DNA of 14,828 nucleotides, from positions 1-14,828 of the forward strand of contig QMMZ01000012.1 of assembly GCA_003647525.1 (NCBI GenBank), in the 5' to 3' direction. This document shows, one piece after another, positions 1 through 5,939 of the stretch (positions are counted from its first letter, which is position 1; every line of letters begins with the position of its first letter). Position numbers and translations under genes: made by a program. This DNA comes from Deltaproteobacteria bacterium. GTDB lineage: Bacteria > Desulfobacterota > Desulfobacteria > Desulfobacterales > ETH-SRB1. The notes below the pieces were generated by a model. The model worked only from the letters and a program-made list of their open reading frames with translations, searched no databases and was not told where the DNA came from.

Positions 1-94
1 CATTTTGTAACCAATATGTCTTTAACTTTTTTCAGAAAACTTGTTTTTTTATTCTTTAGTCAATATTCTATTCAATCGTTGTACCTGATTGGTC

Positions 95-124
95 AGTTGG
101 GGAAGTTATTTCGTCCACGTTCCT
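95..124 (+). repeat. 30 bp dispersed repeat, left copy
   Basis: This 30 bp stretch begins agttggggaagttatttcgt and ends cgttcct. Its reverse complement occurs at 14710-14739 with a single mismatch (a versus c in the 23rd base). Sequence on either side of the two copies does not match, so the repeat unit is just this length. The inner edge lies where similarity of the next gene to DUF4143 ATPases starts. It looks like a short interspersed repeat or the end of a mobile element; I recall similar sequence in Desulfobacterota genomes but cannot check it here. Confidence 0.8.
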
Positions 125-854
125 TAGAGGTACGCTTCCGCCTGTAGTCGATGAAAGCCTGGAAGATACTTTTCGAACATTAAGATCCTATGTGCAGATC
201 TATCTAAAAGAGGAAATTCTTGACGAGGCAATTGTCAGAAATATCGGTGCATTTAGCCGGTTTCTGGACATGGCAACCGATCAGAGTGGAAAAATTGTCA
301 ATTTCTCAACCATCTCACGGGAAACAGGAGTGAGTGGCAAAACCGTAAAAGGTTACTATGAAATACTGGAAGACACGCTGGTCGCGATAAAACTTGAGCC
401 ATACCTGAAAAGCGCTCGAAAAAGGTTAGTAATGCATCCCAAATACTATCTTTTCGACATCGGCGTTATTAACGCCATTAACGGTAGAACATACATATCC
501 TCAGTAAAAGGGTCAAGCGTATACGGAATGCTGTTCGAGCATTTTGTCATCCTGGAGACCCATCGCCTGATTCATTATGCTGAAAAACCTTTTCGGATCT
601 TTCACTGGAGGTCTTCCCATGGAGCAGAGGTTGATATGATAGTAGAATCAGTCGATGTCTTGTGGGCAATTGAAATCAAATCTTCACCGGTAGTCAAATC
701 CGGCAATCTCAGAGGGTTAAAATCATTTATGGAAGATCATCCCAATGCCAGACCTCTTTGTATTTCCACATGCGATACACCATATATGGCAGGAAGGATT
801 CCGATTATTCCATGGCGCATGTTGTTTGGAAAAGACTACTTGAACCTTGCTTGA
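120..854 (+). pseudogene. DUF4143-type AAA ATPase, 5'-truncated remnant
   Basis: This is the C-terminal ~245 residues of an AAA+ ATPase of the DUF4143 (archaeal-type ATPase) family, normally about 380-400 residues. The frame is open from position 60, but family-like sequence starts only at about 120-125 with FLRGTLPPVV. It continues with YVQIYLKEEI, VRNIGAFSRFL, a winged-helix-like stretch (SRETGVSGKTVKGYYEIL) and the nuclease-like DUF4143 part HWRSSHGAEVDMIVE...AIEIKSS, with the D/E-x-K arrangement of PD-(D/E)XK folds. The Walker A and B motifs are missing, so ATPase activity must be lost. A GTG at 192 is the only reasonable internal start and lies well inside the domain. The break coincides with the inner end of the 95-124 repeat, which suggests insertion or recombination there. 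Such proteins are common as solitary accessory genes; their role is poorly known. Confidence 0.8.
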
Positions 855-1018
855 AATAACCATCCTAAAATATTGTATACTGCACAAAATTACGGATTAT
901 TGTGACAAGCGTAGCGATATTACCCCTATGACGTCAAGAAATTCCGTCATATATTTTGTCTTCGGTGAACTGTTACTCCTTGTTTTGTTTAGATCGTTGA
1001 ATAGGCAGCCGATTGCTT

Positions 1019-1413
1019 TTATAAAAACAGCTCTCTCAGCTTATCCTTGTCGTTTTTGATAATTTCCGGCTTTCCGGAATAAGCGATTTTGCCCAGCTTT
1101 ATCGAATAAACATGATGGCAAACTTCAAGCACCTCACGCACTTTTTGCTCCACGATAAGGACGGTTACCCCGAATTCACGGTTAATCTTGCGGATGTGGT
1201 TCATCATAAAAGTTACCAGCTTAGGTGAAAGACCAAGAGACGGCTCATCCATAAGAAGGAGTCTGGGGCTGTTGATCAAGGCTCTTCCTATCGCCAGCAT
1301 CTGCTTTTCCCACCGCTCAATTTGCCCGAGTTTTGCTTTTTTCGCTGCTCAAGTTCAGGGAAAAGCTCCCATATTTTATTCAGTTCAGTTTGAAAGTTTT
1401 TTTTAGGCAGATG
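1019..1413 (-). pseudogene. livF: livF remnant (branched-chain amino-acid ABC ATPase, C-terminal half, frameshifted)
   Basis: The minus-strand ORF at 1300-1019 gives MLAIGRALINSPRLLLMD followed by EPSLGLSP (Walker B and D-loop), then VLIVEQKVREVLEVCHHVYS with the H-loop region, and a C-terminal end typical of LivF. Upstream the homology continues in another frame: IWELFPELEQRK, then SGKLSGG, which is the ABC signature. Between signature and MLAIG one G is missing (GGG at 1309-1311 where LSGGEKQM needs GGGG), so the gene is frameshifted. The N-terminal half with the Walker A motif is absent; at about 1413 the frame runs into GxxExxY sequence. LivF would be one of two cytoplasmic ATPases of a leucine/isoleucine/valine importer. 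livM lies upstream on the same strand, but livG is missing. Confidence 0.85.
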
Positions 1414-1604
1414 AAACCCGCAATCAAGTTTGATGCCTTTGTATTCTACAGGAAGTGGATATTGCATTTTGAATGGTATGTCTCCTATTTTAACTCATGG
1501 GCAAGACACTGTTCATAAGTTGACTCAAGTAACCCTGGTCCCAAATGCCGATGAACTTCTAATGCACATCCAATAATACGATTTGATAATTTATCGAATT
1601 CCAT
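1414..1604 (-). pseudogene. GxxExxY family protein, frameshifted and 3'-truncated
   Basis: From ATG at 1604 the minus strand encodes 39 residues, [20 protein letters not shown] then [19 protein letters not shown] and TAG at 1487-1485. The first third of GxxExxY proteins looks like this ([17 protein letters not shown]). Shifting the frame by one base just after ELK restores the family sequence: GDIPFKMQYPLPVEYKGIKL then DCGF (1481-1414). So there is a 1-base deletion near 1485, and the C-terminal nuclease-like part is lost at about 1413, where the frame enters livF sequence. A ribosome site (AAGGA) lies 8-9 bases before the ATG, within a CACGAAGG repeat. The function of the family is not established; it has been compared with PD-(D/E)XK nucleases. 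Confidence 0.8.
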
Positions 1605-1633
1605 TCTTTGTGTCCTTCGTGCCCTTCGTGGTT
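1605..1633. repeat. CACGAAGG-type tandem repeat
   Basis: On the minus strand this reads AACCACGAAGGGCACGAAGG followed by ACACAAAG, directly upstream of the GxxExxY start. It is a short imperfect tandem array of CACGAAGG-like units. From memory, such arrays often lie next to GxxExxY genes; the second GxxExxY remnant at 10425-10611 is also bordered by related CACGGA sequence. It also supplies the ribosome binding site. Confidence 0.6.
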
Positions 1634-1642
1634 CAGTCCCCA

Positions 1643-2515
1643 CTATTTTTTAAAAGCATACTCCCCTATAAAGCCTTGAGGCCTGAAGAGCATAAAAATA
1701 ACCAAAAGAGCACCATAAATAATCTGTCTCATGTTAGCGGCAATTGAACTCGGCATACCTAAAAAGCGCAAAGCCTCAGGAAGAATAACCAGTACAGCCG
1801 CTCACAGAACAGAACCCCATATATTACCAACCCCTCCGATGATAACTATTGAGATAATAAAGATAGACTCCATGATGGTGAACGAGGTGGGATCAATGAA
1901 GCTTATATAATAGGCATACATCACGCCAGCAACAGAAGCCATGCCGGCGCCAATTACGAATATCAGTACCTTATAAGATGCCACGTTTTTCCCCATGGCC
2001 TGGGCAAATATTTCATCTTCACGTATGGACTTTAGCACACGGCTAAAGGGAGAAGTAACAATCTTGTGAGATACCCATAAAGTGATAATACAAAGGAGAA
2101 AGACAACAATCAGGAAATCGTAATGAGTAGCTATCTTCCAGCCGAAAATCGTGGGCTGCGGAATACCTGGCAGGCCCATGGGGCCGCCGGTAAAGGCAAC
2201 CCAGTTGCTCATGACACTGAAGGTTATTACCTGGAGGGCAAAGGTGGCAATAGCAAAATAATCGTCACGGATGCGGAGCGAAGGGATACCCACCAAGGCC
2301 CCTAAAAGACCCGAAAGAATCACGGCACAGCTTATATTAGCGAGAAATGGGCTATGGAGCTTCAGGGCTAATAGAGCAGCTACATACGCACCCACTCCGT
2401 AAAAGGCAGCGTGGGCAATAGATAAAAGACCTGCATATCCGGTAATGAGGTTAAGGGATACGGAAAGAATGACATAAATGCCGATGAGGATCAGGATGTG
2501 GAGTAAATATTCCAT
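1643..2515 (-). pseudogene. livM: livM (branched-chain amino-acid ABC permease) with internal TGA
   Basis: This is a LivM-type inner-membrane permease of a branched-chain amino-acid importer. Hydrophobic segments alternate along the protein, with family motifs NLITGYAGLLSIAHAAFYGVG near residues 22-42, the cytoplasmic loop FSRVLKSIREDEIFAQAMG (about 157-175) that contacts the ATPases, and IIGGVGNIWGSVL at the end of the ORF. At 1804-1802 a TGA interrupts the frame where the family has Gly (GGA to TGA, one base). The same frame then continues AAVLVILPEALRFLG to [14 protein letters not shown] and a TAG at 1645-1643, giving a normal length of about 290 codons. The start at 2515 has only a weak upstream AGG. 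livH and livG are not adjacent; livF downstream is broken too. Read-through is possible but unlikely given the state of the cluster. Confidence 0.88.
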
Positions 2516-2657
2516 TTTTAACTCTAACCTTTTTTTTGCTTTCTTTCATACCTGTCTTTACGTAATGAATTATCTCAAGAAGTTTTGGCATATCCTCATC
2601 AGGTATATCCTGCAATTCCTTAATAATCTCATCCTTATATTTGGTTTGTGAATTCAC
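2451..2657 (-). CDS. small antitoxin-like protein with read-through tail into livM
   Basis: A GTG at 2657 with an excellent AGGAGGT site seven bases upstream starts NSQTKYKDEIIKELQDIPDE followed by DMPKLLEIIHYVKTGMKESK. The amphipathic YKDEIIKEL...DMPKLLEIIHYVK pattern is typical of small type II antitoxin-like proteins that bind partners by helix; no toxin is next to it. After eight A bases (2530-2537 on the plus strand as T) the frame enters VRVKNGIF and overlaps the first 65 bases of livM. One more A would give KKKG and a TAG, so the natural product was probably about 43 residues and the long tail may result from a one-base contraction. The GTG overlaps the TGA of the upstream fragment. 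Family assignment is tentative. Confidence 0.5.
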   Translation of the reverse strand: MNSQTKYKDEIIKELQDIPDEDMPKLLEIIHYVKTGMKESKKKVRVKNGIFTPHPDPHRHLCHSFRIP

Positions 2658-2737
2658 TGATATACCTCCTGGCAAACTCTCTCCTTTGCCTGCTTTAGGT
2701 AATGAATTATCTCCAGTAGTTTTGGCATATCTTCAAA
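2654..2737 (-). pseudogene. duplicate antitoxin fragment
   Basis: The minus strand encodes FEDMPKLLEIIHYLKQAKER then VCQEVYQ and TGA. Its first 15 residues are nearly identical to residues of the adjacent small gene (EDMPKLLEIIHYVKTGMKE), also at the DNA level, so it is a tandem partial duplication that has lost its N-terminal half. The stop overlaps the GTG of the next copy. No start codon with a ribosome site is visible. Confidence 0.55.
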
Positions 2738-2751
2738 GGAAATTTATAATC

Positions 2752-3030
2752 TTATGGACGTTCCTCGTGCACGCTGGCGTTAAGTACAATCATTGGTAGT
2801 CCCTACAAAACAGTGCAGGTCAATAATTTCAACAAGTTACATATCATAGCTTCTGGCGACACATGGCGAAAAATCAGGTGTTTACAAAGCAAAACAGGGC
2901 GATGTTTCCAAACCTGCATTGCTTTGTAGGGACTACCGCCAATTTGGAGAAGATTAGGTAAATATTCTCCTGGCAATTTTTTTATTTCAAGATCCAGCAG
3001 TTCCTCATATCTTATCGATTTTGAGCTCAT
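2752..3030 (-). pseudogene. small antitoxin-like gene split by a MITE-like element
   Basis: ATG at 3030, preceded by AGAGGT, starts MSSKSIRYEELLDLEIKKLP followed by GEYLPNLLQI. This resembles the N-terminus of small antitoxin-like proteins (YEELL.LEIKKLPxEYxPNLLQ). After LLQI the reading frame enters an inverted-repeat element at 2941-2795. Joining across the element gives LLQMIVLNASVHEERP and a stop at 2754-2752, a product of about 42 residues. The uninterrupted ORF through the element instead gives a 75-residue chimera ending at 2803. No partner toxin is visible. Identification rests on sequence feel rather than a diagnostic motif. Confidence 0.5.
2795..2941. mobile_element. MITE-like element with ~26 bp terminal inverted repeats
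   Basis: The left end GGTAGTCCCTACAAAACAGT (2795-2820 with GCAGGT following) is the inverted repeat of 2913-2938 with 24 of 26 matches. The interior is about 90 bp and has no coding potential. ATT occurs immediately outside on both sides (2792-2794 and 2942-2944), consistent with a 3 bp target duplication, although the right end carries an extra GCCA. The element interrupts the small gene starting at 3030. It looks like a non-autonomous transposable element; no transposase is in the window. Confidence 0.65.
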
Positions 3031-3124
3031 AATAGACCTCTCATGGAATATAGATCTTGCCGAATAACTGATGAAGTAACGAAATCCGGCCTATCGTGGC
3101 TAAAGAAATAATCGGTGTGGCATT

Positions 3125-3314
3125 AGATACAACCTTTATACATTTTACTCTTGAACAATATGCGGGGTGGTTTTGCTTTCCTTCAGTGATAGCAGGATAG
3201 AATCGTCTATTTGTAGTCGCATTTCTGTCAACATATCTTTTCCTTTCCTAATGGATTTGCTCAAAAATCCATACCAAATTAGCTGGTTATGGTCAACAAA
3301 AAACCACCTTGCCC
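3125..3314. repeat. Diverged direct repeat, copy A (UPF0175 locus)
   Basis: Both outer parts match the block at 4397-4728: the left part (atacaacctttatacatttt...caatatgcggggtggtttt) and the right part (tcctttcctaatggatttgc...aattagctggttatggtcaac). Between them copy A keeps the 5' end of a UPF0175 gene and lacks its middle. Copy B shows the opposite loss, so the two blocks derive from one duplication followed by separate deletions. Confidence 0.75.
3145..3234 (-). pseudogene. UPF0175 family protein, N-terminal fragment with internal deletion
   Basis: ATG at 3234, with AGGAAAAG seven bases upstream, encodes 29 residues: MLTEMRLQIDDSILLSLKES followed by KTTPHIVQE. The first 20 residues look like the start of a UPF0175 protein (a small helix-turn-helix antitoxin-like family, about 80-95 residues). 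The last nine match the C-terminal end of the copy at 4423 (TKTTQHIV). The helix-turn-helix core is therefore deleted, about 60 residues. The product is presumably non-functional. Confidence 0.65.
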
Positions 3315-3364
3315 CGACCAAACCGAATACCGAACAAACCGCTGTCCTCAGAGGCATCTGTCAT

Positions 3365-3631
3365 TTAGCATCGCGTATTCAAGTATTCGCTGGAAACTTG
3401 GAATGATTGCCCTATCGGCTGAAAATCAGCCAGTTCTTGACGCATAAGTTTGGATCGAATTTGCTCAAAACGGCTGATAACTTCTTTGGAATAAAGTCGC
3501 TCGCCACAGTGCAAGCAAATTTCAGCGCGCGCACTTAATACCGCAGTGTGCTTTCCACCACGCAGAAGTTTCTCAACGTCTTTTTCGACCATTTCGCCAC
3601 CGCACACGGGGCACTTATCAAATGGTAGCAT
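3365..3631 (-). CDS. YgiT/MqsA-type zinc-finger antitoxin
   Basis: This 88-residue protein has two CxxC pairs, CPVC at residues 7-10 and CLHC at 39-42, with the family pattern CPVCGGEMVEKDVEKL...ICLHCGERLYS. These bind one zinc ion in YgiT-type (MqsA N-terminal-like) antitoxins. A C-terminal helix-turn-helix as in full-length MqsA is absent; the remaining ~40 residues are probably helical (EVISRFEQIRSKLMRQELAD). It overlaps the upstream DUF4258 gene by 14 bases, the coupling usual for toxin-antitoxin pairs, here with the toxin first. It would neutralise the DUF4258 protein and perhaps help repress the operon. A good ribosome site (AAGGAGA) lies before the ATG within the toxin gene. Confidence 0.82.
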   Translation of the reverse strand: MLPFDKCPVCGGEMVEKDVEKLLRGGKHTAVLSARAEICLHCGERLYSKEVISRFEQIRSKLMRQELADFQPIGQSFQVSSEYLNTRC

Positions 3632-3944
3632 CTTTTGGTCTCCTTGTTCGCCAGTTGATCCAGAGTTTTGGATCGGGACGATACACAGTAATTAGGACGG
3701 CCCAATGGTTTTCCTGATTGTAAGCCCAAACGCTGTGCACTGGGTCGTCCCTGAAAGTTTTACCATAGATTAGGCAACTCGGATATGGTCTATCGCTTGG
3801 ATACTCCTCGATAATCTCACCTTGAAATACAGTCATTAAGATTTCGTCGAAGGATAGCCGATCTGATTGCGCTTCCTCGTCAGCATGGTCCGTAATGCGT
3901 ATTCTATCGCACCTTATCGCGTCAATAATGTCTTCCAAATTCAC
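3618..3944 (-). CDS. DUF4258 domain protein, putative RNase-like toxin
   Basis: This 108-residue protein has the DUF4258 layout: an N-terminal helix LEDIIDAIRCDRIRITDHAD with the conserved His, the middle strand region VFQGEIIEEYPSDRPYPSCL, and the C-terminal HSVWAYNQENHWAVLITVYRP followed by DPKLWINWRTRR. The family belongs to the RelE/ParE-like group of toxins and is commonly encoded just before a YgiT-type zinc-finger gene, as here. The start is a GTG at 3944, with AAGGAA nine bases upstream. Length and motifs look complete, so this is probably a working module on an otherwise decayed stretch. Ribonuclease activity is inferred from the family, not visible in catalytic residues that I can name. 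Confidence 0.8.
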   Translation of the reverse strand: MNLEDIIDAIRCDRIRITDHADEEAQSDRLSFDEILMTVFQGEIIEEYPSDRPYPSCLIYGKTFRDDPVHSVWAYNQENHWAVLITVYRPDPKLWINWRTRRPKDATI

Positions 3945-4126
3945 GGGAAGTTCCTTTTGCAGTTTATGAGCAAATCGGGGGCAAAATCATCACTGTAAGG
4001 ACAAGTGACTCCCCGAACTGATAGGCTGTTGTAAAAGTTAAGGAATATCCAGGGAGAACTGTTGAAGACAGCGCTCCTTACCATTTTCTTTCTACCTCTA
4101 CGTCTTGATCCTTTAATTAGGCGAAT

Positions 4127-4348
4127 TTAAGCCGCATACCTAAGCACTTCTATTTCTGCCGCAACGTCTGCATTCTCAAGAGTTTTTTCCACACGCTCCA
4201 ATACAGGGTCATCTATTAAGTATTCCCTGCAACCGTCACACTGCAAGACGGGTACCTTCTTCAAAATAACAATGCTTGCTTCAGTTAATTTAAAGGGCAG
4301 ATCTGTGATCATAGATTTCATTGTAGATCCACACACATGACATTTCAT
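4127..4348 (-). CDS. YgiT-type zinc-finger protein, orphan antitoxin
   Basis: ATG at 4348 with a strong GAGGAGG site upstream starts a 73-residue protein, MKCHVCGSTMKSMITDLPFK and onward. CHVC at residues 3-6 and CDGC at 37-40 form the zinc-binding pairs of YgiT-type antitoxins, with the usual VPVLQCDGCREYLIDDPVLE block. A longer ORF reaches 4411 but lacks a ribosome site there. The gene normally follows a small toxin gene (DUF4258 or similar); here the upstream neighbour is a truncated UPF0175 gene, so it appears to be without its partner. It may be cross-acting with the DUF4258 protein encoded at 3618-3944, but the two YgiT proteins are quite different in sequence. Confidence 0.75.
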   Translation of the reverse strand: MKCHVCGSTMKSMITDLPFKLTEASIVILKKVPVLQCDGCREYLIDDPVLERVEKTLENADVAAEIEVLRYAA

Positions 4349-4396
4349 GGTGATCGCCTCCTCGTTTTGAAACCTTCCTCCCATTCTTGTGGGCTT

Positions 4397-4728
4397 GGAT
4401 ACAACTTTCATACATGTTATTCTTAAACAATATGCTGGGTGGTTTTAGTGCTGTTAATCATTTCATCAATAAGCGCTTCATCGTAATCAAAGATTGGCTC
4501 ATTTTCCGCTTGAAGCTTCCGGATAAATTCCAGGCGGGTATATCCGGCAAGTTCTGCGGCTTTCCCCAGGCTTAATTTATGCTTTCGATATAATTGGATG
4601 GCATGCTGAAAAAGCATTTCTTTAATAAAGGTGTCTTTGCTTCTCTTATACCTTTTCCTTTCCTAAGGGATTTGCTTAAAAATCCATACCAAATTAGCTG
4701 GTTATGGTCAACAGGAAACCGCCTTTAA
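4397..4728. repeat. Diverged direct repeat, copy B (UPF0175 locus)
   Basis: Copy B of the block described at 3125-3314. Its left part (atacaactttcatacatgtt...caatatgctgggtggtttt) and right part (tcctttcctaagggatttgc...aattagctggttatggtcaac) match copy A at roughly 85-90 percent by eye. Copy B keeps the middle and 3' end of the UPF0175 gene but has lost the first ~20 codons. Confidence 0.75.
4423..4638 (-). pseudogene. UPF0175 family protein, lacking N-terminus
   Basis: The minus strand encodes KDTFIKEMLFQHAIQLYRKH, then KLSLGKAAELAGYTRLEF with the helix-turn-helix of UPF0175 proteins, then FDYDEALIDEM, the conserved end of the family. The first ~20 residues are missing; they are still present in the copy at 3145-3234, and adding them gives 91 residues, the usual family length. 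The first in-frame ATG is at 4617, inside the first helix, without a clear ribosome site. UPF0175 proteins are usually antitoxin-like partners of PIN or DUF3368 toxins, none of which is seen here. The fragment may still bind DNA if translated. Confidence 0.7.
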
Positions 4729-5016
4729 GAATGAAGCCACATATCCCCTATCGCGGCTTGGTATGGCTCACTGTAAACGCCGAGAAAGCGCGGATTCTGA
4801 GGAGTGGAATAAACCGGGGATATATCATTAAAACTGTTGCAAGGATGGTTTTCCAAAAAAAGTAAGAACCAGGCATTAATAATTTCTTGCTTTCCTTGTA
4901 ATTTTTTTGATTAAAGAAGGCAGATCGTCATTCCTAAGAAAATAAGGCAAAAATACGGAATACACTCTTCTGCGTTTATTCGCTGGATCGAAAAAGAAAA
5001 CACATAGCTTCTCGCG
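4729..5016. other. Non-coding stretch
   Basis: No supportable gene is found on either strand. An 8 bp inverted repeat, ATATCCCC (4741-4748) and GGGGATAT (4816-4823), encloses 67 bases; short minus-strand frames near 4860-4930 (for example DDLPSLIKKITRKARNY) may be the end of a lost gene but cannot be assigned. Confidence 0.4.
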
Positions 5017-5395
5017 ATGGTGACAGAGGAATATTTTCAGCCGGCAAGACTCTATTATGATCTTTTTGATAAAGCAGAACTACAAAGGATCTTTTCAAGA
5101 CTGCGCTGCATGGATTATGATGGAATTCAGTACCGTTGGGTCTGGCTTTATTGCCATGGTTACCGATATTGCCGTTGTGTACAAACTGTTCAGACATAAT
5201 CCTGACGGCCCGCCCAGACATAATGACTTTTTTAGCGGAGATTCCGTAGAAATAAAAGACCCTGACAAACTGATGAAAGAACTTGCTGAGCTGACATCTT
5301 CGGCAGAAAATCCCACGGAAAAGTTGAGAATAGCTTTATCTCACTCAGAAAATACCGCTAAAAAAACACTTCCCCATGTTTTCATATATTTTTAA
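5017..5395 (+). pseudogene. Broken conserved-hypothetical gene (frame change and likely internal deletion)
   Basis: Two overlapping plus-strand frames appear to be halves of one gene. The first (from ATG 5017) reads MVTEEYFQPARLYYDLFDKA, then ELQRIFSRLRCMDYD and RWVWLY up to about 5150. It then degenerates into Cys/Tyr/Arg-rich sequence (CHGYRYCRC), the sign of an out-of-frame read. At about 5150 a different frame becomes protein-like: AMVTDIAVVYKLFRHNPDGP and then DPDKLMKELAELTSSAENPT to TAA at 5395. The combined product would be about 125 residues. I recognise the start only as a hypothetical-protein style and do not assign a function. The reading switch suggests a deletion whose length is not a multiple of three. 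No ribosome site precedes the ATG. Confidence 0.5.
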
Positions 5396-5453
5396 TGGGC
5401 TAAATGCTAAATTTAGATTCAAAATGAAAATTGCTGCACTACATTCCTTTTGC

Positions 5454-5481
5454 TTGACTTCCACATATCATAGCATATAAT
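5454..5481 (+). promoter_or_regulatory. Sigma-70-type promoter of the dinJ/yafQ operon
   Basis: TTGACT (5454-5459) and a perfect TATAAT (5476-5481) are separated by 16 bases. The start of transcription would be near 5488, giving a leader of about 180 bases before the antitoxin gene. Confidence 0.7.
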
Positions 5482-5488
5482 ATGCTAT
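5470..5488. promoter_or_regulatory. 19 bp palindromic operator over the -10 box
   Basis: ATAGCATATAATATGCTAT is a perfect odd-centred palindrome and contains the whole -10 box. Ribbon-helix-helix antitoxins of the RelB/DinJ type bind such palindromes and repress their own operon, so this is the probable autoregulatory site of the downstream pair. Confidence 0.7.
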
Positions 5489-5670
5489 ATTATACTAACC
5501 TAAATTGAGCGATTAGCAATTAGTTTAATGATTGCAAAATGTTTTTACTATTACAAATTCTCACCTGTTGGGTGTTATTTCCAATTAACCTAATGCCCTG
5601 ATTTTTTAGAGCTAAACGCTAATGGCTAACAGCTAATCGCTTAACATAGATATCAACAAAGGAGGGTAGT

Positions 5671-5934
5671 ATGGGATCAAGAAAAACAGCCAGCGCCAGA
5701 GCATTGATAGAGCCCGAGGTCAAGAAAGAGGCTGAAAAGATACTCAAAAGCCTTGGATTATCAGTTTCAACATCATTTGAATTGTTTTACAGGCAGGTTA
5801 TTGCCCAACGTGGGTTACCTTTTGAACTCCACGTTCCCAATGAAAAAACCATGAAAGCTATTGAAAATTCCAGACAAGGCAAAGGGAAGGCATTTTCTAC
5901 ACTTCAAGAACTTTTTGATGATCTCGGGATATAA
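5671..5934 (+). CDS. dinJ: RelB/DinJ family antitoxin
   Basis: This 87-residue protein has the family layout: an N-terminal ribbon-helix-helix part, SARALIEPEVKKEAEKILKS (about residues 8-27), LGLSVSTSFELFYRQVIAQR and GLPFELHVPN, and a C-terminal tail KAFSTLQELFDDLGI that wraps the toxin. In E. coli DinJ the same order is found, with LGLS.S.A...F..Q....GLPF. It would bind DNA as a dimer and neutralise the YafQ-type toxin encoded five bases downstream. The ATG follows a strong AGGAGGG site. A promoter with a palindrome lies about 180 bases upstream. The symbol is used because the partner toxin is clearly YafQ-like. Confidence 0.88.
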   Translation: MGSRKTASARALIEPEVKKEAEKILKSLGLSVSTSFELFYRQVIAQRGLPFELHVPNEKTMKAIENSRQGKGKAFSTLQELFDDLGI

Positions 5935-5939
5935 ACATA

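Larger units (their letters stand above)
5396..5670. other. Intergenic region upstream of the dinJ/yafQ operon
   Basis: This AT-rich gap holds the promoter and operator listed separately. It also has several GCTAA-type words, including gcgattagc at 5511-5519 and gctaatcgc at 5631-5639, which are inverted copies of each other about 110 bases apart. No gene is seen. Confidence 0.5.

Noticed and set aside
927..951. Inverted repeat TATGACG / CGTCATA with an 11-base loop between the DUF4143 remnant and livF, a possible bidirectional terminator
   Set aside because: The stem is only 7 bp, AT-rich, and no T-run follows on either strand.
1802..1804. The internal TGA of livM as a selenocysteine codon
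   Set aside because: LivM proteins have no selenocysteine, Gly is the family residue there, and the neighbouring liv genes are also broken.
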